Shown here: positions 53,085 through 61,600 of the stretch, in pieces
Position numbering within the stretch: position 1 is the first letter of the stretch
Layout: each line of letters opens with the position of its first letter
Source: Nocardia goodfellowii
Lineage (GTDB): Bacteria; Actinomycetota; Actinomycetes; Mycobacteriales; Mycobacteriaceae
Direction of reading: 5' to 3'
Assembly: GCF_017875645.1 (NCBI RefSeq)
Contig: NZ_JAGGMR010000001.1
Span: forward strand, 62,001 to 126,000
Length of the DNA: 64,000 nt
Made by a program: the position numbers and the translations under genes
The notes under the pieces: generated by a model
Seen by the model: only the letters and a program-made list of their open reading frames with translations
Database searches by the model: none
Told to the model about the DNA's origin: nothing

Positions 53085-53461
53085 ACGATCCGCGCGAATC
53101 CTGGTACGACGACGACGCGGGACCCGTCGTCCGACTGTTCGCGCTCACCCGGGGACGGTCCGGTAGCGCGCGCACCGACGTCAATATGCTGACGCTGGTG
53201 GTCACTTCGCCCATGGGGCGGCTGCGTCGCCATGAACCGGAGTATGCGGCGATCCAGCATCTGGCCCGGACGCCGCAGTCTGTCGCGGAGATCGCCGCGC
53301 ACCTGCGCCTGCCCATGACGACCACCAAGATTCTGGTCGGCGACCTGATCAGCGACGGCGTGCTCGACTTCCGCGCGCCGGTCGCGACCCCCGAGAACGG
53401 CACGGGCGCAAGCGATATCACGATGCTGCGGGCCCTGCTCAAGGGCATTCAGAAGCTGTAG
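53081..53461 (+). CDS. DUF742 protein, CvnC type (second copy)
   Basis: A 126-residue paralogue of the protein at 50375, the same length and mostly the same residues (WYDDDAGPVVRLFALTRGRS ... LPMTTTKILVGDLISDGVLDFRAP). It overlaps the kinase stop by 4 nt. It closes the cluster; the next gene is convergent, so neither a GTPase nor a roadblock gene belongs to this unit. Confidence 0.87.
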   Translation: MNDPRESWYDDDAGPVVRLFALTRGRSGSARTDVNMLTLVVTSPMGRLRRHEPEYAAIQHLARTPQSVAEIAAHLRLPMTTTKILVGDLISDGVLDFRAPVATPENGTGASDITMLRALLKGIQKL

Positions 53462-53466
53462 CAAGA

Positions 53467-53494
53467 GGCCGGGACAGACACCGCCGCCCCGGCC
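53467..53494. terminator. Weak bidirectional hairpin
   Basis: Arms GGCCGGG and CCCGGCC separated by 14 nt between the convergent DUF742 and GMC oxidoreductase genes. Short but well placed. Confidence 0.4.
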
Positions 53495-53501
53495 CCGTCG
53501 A

Positions 53502-55454
53502 TCAGCTCAGCCGTGCCGCGAGACGCTTCGCGTTCATGTACGCGATGGCCTCGATCGTCACCATCGGGTTCACCCCGGAAGCCGTCGGGAAGCACGACGC
53601 GTCGGCGACAACGATATTCGGCACTTCCCAGGTCGCCCCGTCGGGATCGGTGGCCGAGTCCGCCCGCGATCCGCCCATCCGCGCCGAGCCCATGATGTGC
53701 AGCGCCCCCATACTGCATCGGCCCGGAGCGTAGCCCGCGGCCAGTGCGGCGGCTTCGAATTCGGCATGCGAACCGCGCACGCCCGGTTCGTAGGAGACTC
53801 CGGCCTGATGCGAGGAGGTGATCGTCTTCGCGCCCGCCGCCTCCAAAATCTCGGCGGCGCCGACGATTCCGCGGTGCACATGGGCGGCGTCGCGGGCCGA
53901 GACCACGTACTTGACGATCGGCTCACCGGCCTTGTCCAGTACCACGCTGCCGTGGTCGCGGTCGCGGGTGATCACCGCGACGGCCGCGGTATGCGCCAAG
54001 TTCCCCATGAACGCGCGATGTTCGGCCGATCCACGCCAGCTGACCAAACCCATGATCGGACCCGGGTGCAGCGGCATGGTCTCGAAGATGACGCCGTACC
54101 CGTTGCCGTCGAGGTCGCTGTGCTGGCGGGACAGCCGGGTCTGCAACCCGCCCTCCCACGGCCGGATCTCCTCGTCGAAGGTGCCGAACACCGCTGTCGC
54201 CGGGTGCAGGCGGAGATAGTTGCCGATGTTGTTGTCGCGCAAGCCTGATCGGCGCAGCAGCGCGGGTGTCTGGATGGCGCCCGCGGCGACGACTACCGCC
54301 CGCGCGCGCACGACGATCTCGTGTCCCGCGACGGTGACCGCGCGCACGCTTTCGGCGGTGCCCGCTTTGACCTCGATGGACCGCACGTCGGCGCCGACCA
54401 CCAGGCGCGCGCCCTTGGCGGCGGCGTCGGCGAGCCAGGTCTTGGTCACCGACTGCTTGGCGCCCAGTCGGCAGCCGGAACCGCAACGGCCGCATTCGAT
54501 CCCGGCGTCGCAGGCGTCGGTGACATTGCGGGGCAGCGTGCCGACCTCCCAGCCCAGCTTCTGCAGGCCACGCTCGAGCACGCTCTCCCGGCCGGACAGC
54601 GGCGAGCGGTCGTAGTTGACGCCGAGCCGGCGCTCCACCGCGGTGAGCGCGTCACCGAACTCATCGCTGTCGAACTGCTTGGCGCCCAAGCTCGCCCATT
54701 CGGCACGGACCTCGTCGGGGGTGCGTACCGAGGTGCTCCAGTTGACGACCGTGCCGCCGCCCAGGCAGCTACCCGCACCGATCGACATCTGCCCTTCCGC
54801 GGTGGACAGTGGCCCCGGTGCGTAGAACTTCGCCATCGCTTCGAAATCGCCCTGGCCGAAGTCTTTGTCGTCGAAGTATTCGCCGCGTTCCAGCACCACG
54901 ACATCGAGTCCGGCCTCGGCCAGCACCGCGGCGGCGGTGCCGCCGCCGGCGCCTGAGCCGACGATGACCACATCGCAGTCCAGCGTGGTGTTCTCGGTGG
55001 GACGCAGCGGCGTCAGCGCGGGTTTCGGGGCGGAGTCGAGCGCGCCGGGCGGGGCCGGATAGCCCATCGCCTGCCACATCGGATTGCCGTCCGGCCCGGC
55101 CTGGCCGTAGTACGGGAGCAGCGCGGAAGCCTTGAGCGCCTGGAACATCGCGCGCAGGGCGCCGATCCGCGATTCGCCCAACCGCAGCAGCATGCGCTCG
55201 CGATCGGCCACGGGCCGGGCGGAGAAGCGGCGCGGGCTCATCCCGGCCAGCACGCCGAACAGCCGCGAATCCCAGAGTCCGAGTAGGGTGGTCAATTGCT
55301 TGGCGTCTTCGGGGCGCGGGCCACGGGCGATCATCTCCAGCACGGCGTCGGCGACCGCACGCTCACCGGCGCCGGGTAGCCCCGATCCGTCGCCGGGCGC
55401 GAACGTTTCGCAGATCATTTCCAGCGCCGCGCGCTGCCGTGCCGTAACTTCCAT
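53502..55454 (-). CDS. GMC-family FAD oxidoreductase (long-chain alcohol oxidase-like)
   Basis: A 650-residue flavoprotein. An N-terminal helical extension of about 150 residues precedes the dinucleotide motif VVIVGSGAGGGTAA, then VLERGEYF and GSCLGGGTVVNWS. A cysteine cluster CDAGIECGRCGSGCRLGAKQS (about 315-335) resembles that of long-chain fatty-alcohol oxidases. The C-terminus has ALHIMGSARMGG and FPTASGVNPMVTIEAIAYMNAKRLA. It oxidises an alcohol, probably long-chain or sterol-like (inferred). It is 126 bp downstream of the SDR gene on the same strand, with its own possible promoter and a 19-bp palindrome between them. Confidence 0.87.
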   Translation of the reverse strand: MEVTARQRAALEMICETFAPGDGSGLPGAGERAVADAVLEMIARGPRPEDAKQLTTLLGLWDSRLFGVLAGMSPRRFSARPVADRERMLLRLGESRIGALRAMFQALKASALLPYYGQAGPDGNPMWQAMGYPAPPGALDSAPKPALTPLRPTENTTLDCDVVIVGSGAGGGTAAAVLAEAGLDVVVLERGEYFDDKDFGQGDFEAMAKFYAPGPLSTAEGQMSIGAGSCLGGGTVVNWSTSVRTPDEVRAEWASLGAKQFDSDEFGDALTAVERRLGVNYDRSPLSGRESVLERGLQKLGWEVGTLPRNVTDACDAGIECGRCGSGCRLGAKQSVTKTWLADAAAKGARLVVGADVRSIEVKAGTAESVRAVTVAGHEIVVRARAVVVAAGAIQTPALLRRSGLRDNNIGNYLRLHPATAVFGTFDEEIRPWEGGLQTRLSRQHSDLDGNGYGVIFETMPLHPGPIMGLVSWRGSAEHRAFMGNLAHTAAVAVITRDRDHGSVVLDKAGEPIVKYVVSARDAAHVHRGIVGAAEILEAAGAKTITSSHQAGVSYEPGVRGSHAEFEAAALAAGYAPGRCSMGALHIMGSARMGGSRADSATDPDGATWEVPNIVVADASCFPTASGVNPMVTIEAIAYMNAKRLAARLS

Positions 55455-55486
55455 GGCGTCTCTTCCCCAAACCGCAATCCAGAATC

Positions 55487-55505
55487 ACGGCTCACATAGA
55501 GCCGT
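55487..55505 (-). promoter_or_regulatory. 19-bp palindrome in the GMC oxidoreductase leader
   Basis: ACGGCTC and GAGCCGT arms with a 5-bp centre lie 33 bp before the GMC start. Perfect arms and position downstream of a TATGGT-like box (minus strand) suggest an operator or an RNA hairpin. The palindrome is unlike the dyad in front of the TetR gene. Confidence 0.35.
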
Positions 55506-55580
55506 CGATTGTGGACCATACTCTGGGTTGTTAATGCCGTAAAGCGGAGTCGCAGCGTTGATTTGAGAGTTACTTTTTGT

Positions 55581-56420
55581 TCACCGTGTGATGGAACGAA
55601 CCTGCTCTTCGTACTTGGCGCGCGTCGCGGCGTCGGCTGGGTGCAGAGCCCGATCACCGTTGAAAAGCCTGCGCACCACCTGCACCGCGCGTTCCGGGGT
55701 CGCGGCCAGCGCCACATCGAGCACGCCGAGGTAATTCGGCACGGCCACTTCGGCTCTGCGGGTGTCGCAGGTGCCGACGATGGCGGCGGCCACGTCGGCC
55801 GGATCGACGGTGGGCATGCCCTTGCCGAGCGCCAGCCCGGAGGACAGCCGGGTGCGCACGGCCGACGGCAGCACCGTGCTGACGCTGACGCCGTGCGCGG
55901 CGAACTCCAGGCGGGTCGCGGCGGACAGGCCGACGGCGGCGAACTTGCTGGCGTTGTAGACCGCCAGACCGGGCACCGGCACCTTGCCGGCCAGCGAGGC
56001 GACATTGACGACGTGGCCGTAGCCACGCTCGATCATCCCCGGAACCGCCGCGCGCATGCCATGGATGAGGCCCCACACATTGATGTCCATGGTGGCGTGG
56101 CCGACCGAGTCGGGTTCGTCGAGAAAGGAACCCGCGGGCATCACGCCCGCGTTGTTGACCAGGATGTCCACCCGGCCCAGGTCGGCCACGACCTTGTCCC
56201 ACTGCTCACGCACGCGCACATCGAGTTCCACCGGGCGCGCGCCGATTTCGGCGGCGGCGGCGTCCGCGGCCGCGGTGTCGACGTCCGCGATGACGACATC
56301 GGCGCCCCGGTCGGCGAACAGTCGCGCGGTGGACTGCCCGATCCCGCGACCCGCCCCGGTGATCAGCACCCGGGCGTTCCGCAGATCGATGGCGGGATAG
56401 CCGTGGCCGAGGATCTTCAT
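55581..56420 (-). CDS. SDR-family NAD(P)-dependent oxidoreductase
   Basis: A 279-residue classical SDR: TGAGRGIG (21-28), NNAG (89-92), catalytic S142, Y155 and K159 (YNASK). D46 after strand 2 suggests NAD preference. It overlaps the patatin stop upstream by 4 nt (ATGA) and precedes the GMC gene, so the three probably form one pathway: release of a lipid alcohol or acid by the patatin, then two oxidations. The pathway is inferred. Confidence 0.86.
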   Translation of the reverse strand: MKILGHGYPAIDLRNARVLITGAGRGIGQSTARLFADRGADVVIADVDTAAADAAAAEIGARPVELDVRVREQWDKVVADLGRVDILVNNAGVMPAGSFLDEPDSVGHATMDINVWGLIHGMRAAVPGMIERGYGHVVNVASLAGKVPVPGLAVYNASKFAAVGLSAATRLEFAAHGVSVSTVLPSAVRTRLSSGLALGKGMPTVDPADVAAAIVGTCDTRRAEVAVPNYLGVLDVALAATPERAVQVVRRLFNGDRALHPADAATRAKYEEQVRSITR

Positions 56421-57361
56421 ACGAAAACTCCTGTTTCGAGCGCGGCGCGGGTGCTGCGCAGACTGTGCCGGAAGGTGTCGAGGCGGCGGCTGCCGTCCAT
56501 GAAGTTGGGGCCCATCACCGCGAGGTCCGCGGCCGTGGCGCCGAGCGACAGGACCCTGGTGCCCGCGGCGCGCAGTCCGGCGATCTCACCGGCGAGCTTG
56601 GCGCTCATCGGGTTTCGCAGCTGACGTTCCAGGAAGTGGCCGGGGCTGGTGGCGGGAACGGGTACGGCCGAGGCCATCGGCGCGATCACTATCACCTCGT
56701 CGAGGCCTTGCCCCGCAAGCAGATCCACCGAGGCGGTGGAACCGGCGCCGCCGTCGATGAAGCGGCGACCGGCGATCGAGACCGGCGGCAACCAGCCCGG
56801 CACCGCCCAGGAAGCACGCAGTGCCGCGCCGAGCGTGGCCGCCGGGGCATCGAGCGAACCGAACGGAATCCGTTGTCCGGTGGCGTAATCCATGCTCACC
56901 AGCCACGTCGCCGGATGCGGCACCCAGGTGCGGCCGGGATTGAGCCGCTCGGCCAGGCGCTGCAACCAGCTCGCGTCACCACCGCCGATCGGCAGCAATC
57001 CGCTACTGGCGGTGAGTAACCGCTGACCGGCTGGCGCCCGCAATGCCAGCAGCGGCGCACCCAAGCGCGGCTTGGGCGGCGGCGGAAAACTACCGGGACC
57101 CGAGCGCATGTGCTCGGCCAGAACCGGATTCGCGCTACTCCCCTCCTGCATCGCGACGAGTTCGTCGACCGAGATCCCGCTGCCCAGCATGGTCACAATC
57201 TCCGCGCCCGCGGAGGTGCCGATCATGATGTCGGCTTCGCGCGGATCCCAGTCCAATACATCTCGCACGGCGGCCAGCGCACCCACGATCCACGCCGCCC
57301 CGACCGTGCCACCACACCCGATGGCCAGGCCACGCCGCTGTGACCCGTTTCCATAACCCAT
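56417..57361 (-). CDS. Patatin-like phospholipase
   Basis: A 314-residue patatin-domain lipase. The oxyanion region is GCGGTVGAAW (15-24), the nucleophile S50 is in GTSAG, and Asp203 is in DGGAGS. The middle region is Pro-rich. The ATG at 57361 is chosen; a TTG at 57385 would extend it by eight residues but lies inside the operator-like dyad. It is the first gene of the patatin-SDR-GMC operon, divergent from a TetR gene 68 bp away. Confidence 0.85.
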   Translation of the reverse strand: MGYGNGSQRRGLAIGCGGTVGAAWIVGALAAVRDVLDWDPREADIMIGTSAGAEIVTMLGSGISVDELVAMQEGSSANPVLAEHMRSGPGSFPPPPKPRLGAPLLALRAPAGQRLLTASSGLLPIGGGDASWLQRLAERLNPGRTWVPHPATWLVSMDYATGQRIPFGSLDAPAATLGAALRASWAVPGWLPPVSIAGRRFIDGGAGSTASVDLLAGQGLDEVIVIAPMASAVPVPATSPGHFLERQLRNPMSAKLAGEIAGLRAAGTRVLSLGATAADLAVMGPNFMDGSRRLDTFRHSLRSTRAALETGVFV

Positions 57362-57377
57362 AAACCCGACACTAACA

Positions 57378-57406
57378 GAATTCAAATACTATCGGTATCT
57401 GGAATC
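57378..57406. promoter_or_regulatory. Operator-like dyad between patatin and TetR genes
   Basis: Imperfect inverted repeat: GAATTCAAATAC, 5-bp centre, GTATCTGGAATC (9 of 12 positions match). It occupies the middle of the 68-bp divergent promoter region, in markedly AT-rich sequence. It is the likely binding site of the adjacent TetR protein and would control both directions. Confidence 0.55.
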
Positions 57407-57429
57407 TATTAGTACGTAGAATCGCGGCC

Positions 57430-58035
57430 ATGGCCCGACTCACCCGCACCGAAAGCCAGGCGCGCACCCGCGCCGATCTGGTTGCGACGGCGCGCGACCT
57501 GTTCCTGACCGAGGGATACGCGCGAACCAGCCTGGAACGGGTGGCCGAAGCCGCCGGGTATTCCAAGGGCGCGGTGTACTCCAACTTCCGCACCAAGAAA
57601 CAGCTGTGCTTGGAGGTACTCGACCTGATCCACGCCACCAAGTTCGACGAGATCACCGAACTGATCTCCACCTCCGACAGCCTGGAGAACCGGCTGGCCC
57701 GGCTCCAGGAATGGGCCGAACGCACGCTCGGCGACGTCGGCTGGACCATGCTCGAATTCGAGTTCGCCACCGTCGCCCGCGACGACCCCGAACTGCGCGC
57801 CGCGCTGGTCTCCAGCCTCGGGGTGGTCCGCGGCGCCGTTGCCGCGCAACTGCAGACCCTGGCCGGATCGCTGGACATCGAGTTGCCGATGTCGGCGGAG
57901 GACGCCGCCACCTCGGTGCTGAGCCTCGGCCTCGGACTGGGCATTCAGCGCGCCATCGATCCGACGATCTCCGCGCGGCTGATCACCGACGCCGTCCGGA
58001 TGCTGGTCACCCTCGGCGACCGCGCCCGCGCCTAG
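57430..58035 (+). CDS. TetR-family transcriptional regulator
   Basis: A 201-residue regulator. The HTH is at about residues 10-55 (TSLERVAEAAGYSKGAVYSNFRTKKQLCLEV), with a C-terminal ligand domain resembling AefR-like/TetR_C groups. It is divergent from the lipase operon, which it probably represses. Its position before lhr corresponds to a TetR gene (Rv3295) in M. tuberculosis as remembered. Confidence 0.88.
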   Translation: MARLTRTESQARTRADLVATARDLFLTEGYARTSLERVAEAAGYSKGAVYSNFRTKKQLCLEVLDLIHATKFDEITELISTSDSLENRLARLQEWAERTLGDVGWTMLEFEFATVARDDPELRAALVSSLGVVRGAVAAQLQTLAGSLDIELPMSAEDAATSVLSLGLGLGIQRAIDPTISARLITDAVRMLVTLGDRARA

Positions 58036-58048
58036 CTCGAGAAATCGC

Positions 58049-58585
58049 CTAGCCCGAGAAATGCAGCGTCCACTCGCCGCGGTAGTGCAGGCGAGTGACG
58101 TGGCCCGGCGGGATATCGATGCGCCAGAACGATTTCGGTGGCGCGTCCAAGGTGACCAGGAGCGCGGCGCGGACCACCGCTGGGTGGGTGACCGCGACGG
58201 TCGACATGCCCTCCGAGGCGATCTCCGCCATCCAGAAACGGGTCCGCTCGATCACCTCGCAGACCGATTCACCGCCGTGCCCCTTGAACGTCGGGTCGGT
58301 GAGCCAGGCGTAGAGCTCGTCCTGCGGGACGGACATGAGTTCCCCGCCGCGCCAGGCGCCGGCGTCCAGATCGCGGAGGCGGTCGTCCTCCTCGCCGGGT
58401 AGGCCCAGTAGGGCGGCGGTCTCCACCGCTCGGCGTTCGGGTCCGGTGAGCACGCGTGCCGCGGTCAATCGCGTGACGGCGGCCATCGCGCGGCGGCCGG
58501 CCTCGGTCAGCGATTCGTCGACTGGAAAACGTGCCTTTCGCATCGCCTCGGTCATGCCATGGCTGACCAGGTCGAGTCTGAGCAC
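58049..58585 (-). CDS. Histidine phosphatase-superfamily protein
   Basis: A 178-residue protein of the phosphoglycerate mutase-like fold. The N-terminal motif reads LDLVSHGMTEAMRKARFP, that is SHG instead of the usual RHG. The phosphoacceptor His is kept, but the arginine before it is a serine. The second conserved histidine is in AVTHPAVVRA. Similar SHxMT proteins exist in actinobacteria, so the change is probably a subfamily trait. Substrate unknown. GTG start at 58585, divergent from lhr with a 66-bp gap; it converges on the TetR gene with 13 bp between the ends. Confidence 0.8.
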   Translation of the reverse strand: MLRLDLVSHGMTEAMRKARFPVDESLTEAGRRAMAAVTRLTAARVLTGPERRAVETAALLGLPGEEDDRLRDLDAGAWRGGELMSVPQDELYAWLTDPTFKGHGGESVCEVIERTRFWMAEIASEGMSTVAVTHPAVVRAALLVTLDAPPKSFWRIDIPPGHVTRLHYRGEWTLHFSG

Positions 58586-58651
58586 CTTTTGCACGCCTGG
58601 AAGCGTACGGCTATCAGTAACCTGTCGGTGGCCGGGTGCAAACTGAGGTAC

Positions 58652-61600
58652 ATGGCCCCGTTCACCACCGCCACGTTCTCCCCGGCGACCCAGCAGTGGT
58701 TCGACGGCGCCTTCCCGGCGCCGACATCCGCCCAGCTCGGCGCGTGGCAGGCGATCGCCGAAGGCGAGCACACCCTGGTCGTAGCCCCTACCGGCTCGGG
58801 CAAGACGCTGTCGGCATTCCTGTGGGCGATTGACCAGTTGGCCGCGCGCGAGGAGCCCGTCGCGGGGACCTCGGTGCTCTACATCTCGCCGCTCAAAGCC
58901 CTGGCCGTGGACGTCGAACGGAATTTGCGGGCGCCGCTGGTGGGCGTCACCCAGACCGCGAAGCGGCTCGGCTCGGCGCCCCCGGCGATCACCGTCGGGG
59001 TGCGCTCGGGTGATACCAGCGCGTCGGACCGGCGGTCCATGCAGCGCACGCCGCCGGACATCCTGATCACCACGCCCGAGTCGCTGTTCCTCATGCTCAC
59101 CTCCGCCGCGCGGGAGACACTGCGCACGGTGGGCACCGTCATCGTGGACGAGGTGCACGCCATCGCGGGCGGTAAGCGCGGCGCGCACCTGGCACTGTCC
59201 CTGGCCCGGCTCGACCAGCTGACCGAAAAACCCGCCCAGCGGATCGGACTGTCGGCGACGGTGCGGCCGCCCGAGGAGGTCGGGCGATTCCTGGTCGGGA
59301 ACGCGCCGATCACCATCGTCAATCCGCCCGCGCCCAAGACCTTCGACCTCTCGGTCCGGGTGCCCGTACCGGACATGACCGATCTCGGCGATTCCGAACA
59401 ACCGGGCTCGATCTGGCCGCACGTGGACGAGTCGATCGTCGACCTGGTGCTCGAACACCAGTCCTCGATCGTGTTCGCCAACTCGCGCCGACTGGCCGAA
59501 CGGCTGACCGCACGCCTGAACGAGACCTACGCCGAGCGCCTCGGCGAGCCGGTGGCCACCGACCACGCCGCGCCCGCGCTGATCGGCCCGACCACCGAGG
59601 TGAACCACGGGGCGAATCCGCTGCTGGCGCGCGCCCACCACGGTTCGGTGAGCAAGGAGCAGCGCGCGCTGATCGAGGACGATCTCAAGAGCGGGCGGCT
59701 GCGCTGCGTGGTCGCCACCTCCAGCCTGGAACTCGGCATCGATATGGGCGCGGTGGATCTGGTCGTCCAGGTGGAGGCGCCGCCGTCGGTGGCGAGCGGG
59801 TTGCAACGCGTCGGCCGCGCCGGGCACCAGGTCGGCGAGATCTCGCGCGGCGTGCTGTTCCCCAAGCACCGCACCGATGTCATCCACTGCGCGGTCGCCG
59901 CCCAGCGCATGCTCACCGGGCAGATCGAAGCACTGCAGATTCCCGCCCACCCGCTCGACATCCTGGCGCAGCAGACCGTCGCGGCCTGCGCGCTGGAACC
60001 GATCGACGTCGATGCCTGGTTCGACACCGTGCGCGGCACCGGCAGCTATGCCGCGCTGCCCCGCTCGGCCTACGAGTCCGTGCTGGACCTGCTCTCCGGG
60101 CGCTACCCCTCCGACGAATTCGCCGAACTCCGGCCGCGATTGGTGTGGGACCGCGACGCGGGCACCCTCACCGGGCGGCCCGGCGCGCAACGGCTGGCGG
60201 TCACCTCCGGCGGCGCGATCCCCGACCGGGGCATGTTCGCGGTGTACATGGTGGGCGAGAAGAACTCGCGGGTGGGCGAACTCGACGAGGAGATGGTCTA
60301 CGAATCCCGGGTCGGCGATGTCTTCGCCCTCGGCGCCACCAGCTGGCGGATCGAGGAGATCACCTTCGATCGCGTGCTGGTGACACCGGCCTTCGGCCAG
60401 CCGGGACGACTGCCCTTCTGGCACGGCGACGGGCTCGGCCGCCCGGCCGAACTCGGCGCGGCGCTCGGCGAGTTCATCCGCAAAGCCGGTAAATCCGGCG
60501 ACACCGGGGCAGCCGATGATCTCGTGCGCACCGCCGGGTTGAACGACAACGCCATCGCGAATCTGTTCGCGCTGCTGGACGAACAGCGCACGGCCACCGG
60601 GCAGTTGCCCACCGACAAGACCCTCGTCGTGGAGCGGTTCCGAGACGAGCTCGGCGACTGGCGACTGGTGCTGCACTCCCCCTACGGGTTGCCGGTGCAC
60701 GCGCCGTGGGCGCTGGCGATCGGCGCACGGCTGCAGGAACGGTTCGGGGTGGACGCCACGCCGAACGCCTCCGACGACGGGATCGTCGTCCGGTTGCCGG
60801 ACACCACCGACGACCCGCCCGGCGCCGAGCTGTTCGTCTTCGAACCCGACGAGATCGATGACATCGTCACCGAACAGGTCGGCGGCTCAGCGCTTTTCGC
60901 GTCCCGTTTCCGGGAATGCGCGGCCCGCGCGCTGCTGCTGCCCCGGCGCGATCCCGGCAAACGCGCACCGCTGTGGCAACAGCGTCAGCGCTCGGCACAG
61001 CTGCTCGACGTGGCGCGCAAGTTCCCGGACTTCCCGATCCTGCTGGAAACGGTGCGCGAATGCCTGCGCGATGTGTACGACCTGCCCGCGCTGCGTGAGC
61101 TGTTCGGCCGGGTCGCGCGCCGCCAACTGCGCCTGGTGGAAGTCGAGACCGCCACCCCGTCACCGTTCGCCAACGCGTTGCTGTTCGACTACATCGGCCA
61201 GTTCATGTACGACGGCGACAGCCCGCTGGCCGAACGGCGCGCCGCCGCGCTGTCCCTGGATTCCAGCCTCCTGGCCGAGTTGCTCGGCCGCGTCGAACTA
61301 CGAGAGTTGCTCGACGCCACCATCATCGAGGAAGTCGAGCGCGAACTACAGCGCCGCACCCCCGAACGCCGAGCCCGCGACGCCGAGGGCTTGGCCGACC
61401 TCCTACGTCTGTTGGGCCCGCTCACCCCGGCCGAAGCCGGAGCGCGTTGCGTACTCGGCCCGGCCGGAAGTGACGAGGGCCGCGACTCCGAGTCGCTGAC
61501 GGGCGCGGCAGTTCGGGAGGCACACGCCGCCCGAGGAGCCGATGTGGACCCCGGCGTTCGCCGGGAAGCCGGGGCGACTGCGGGCGAAGCAGGCGAAGCT

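Noticed and set aside
58586..60700. Long minus-strand frame opposite lhr that would extend the histidine phosphatase to 883 residues
   Set aside because: The part beyond 58585 has no recognisable domain and is the antisense of the helicase core; the phosphatase motif begins right after GTG 58585.
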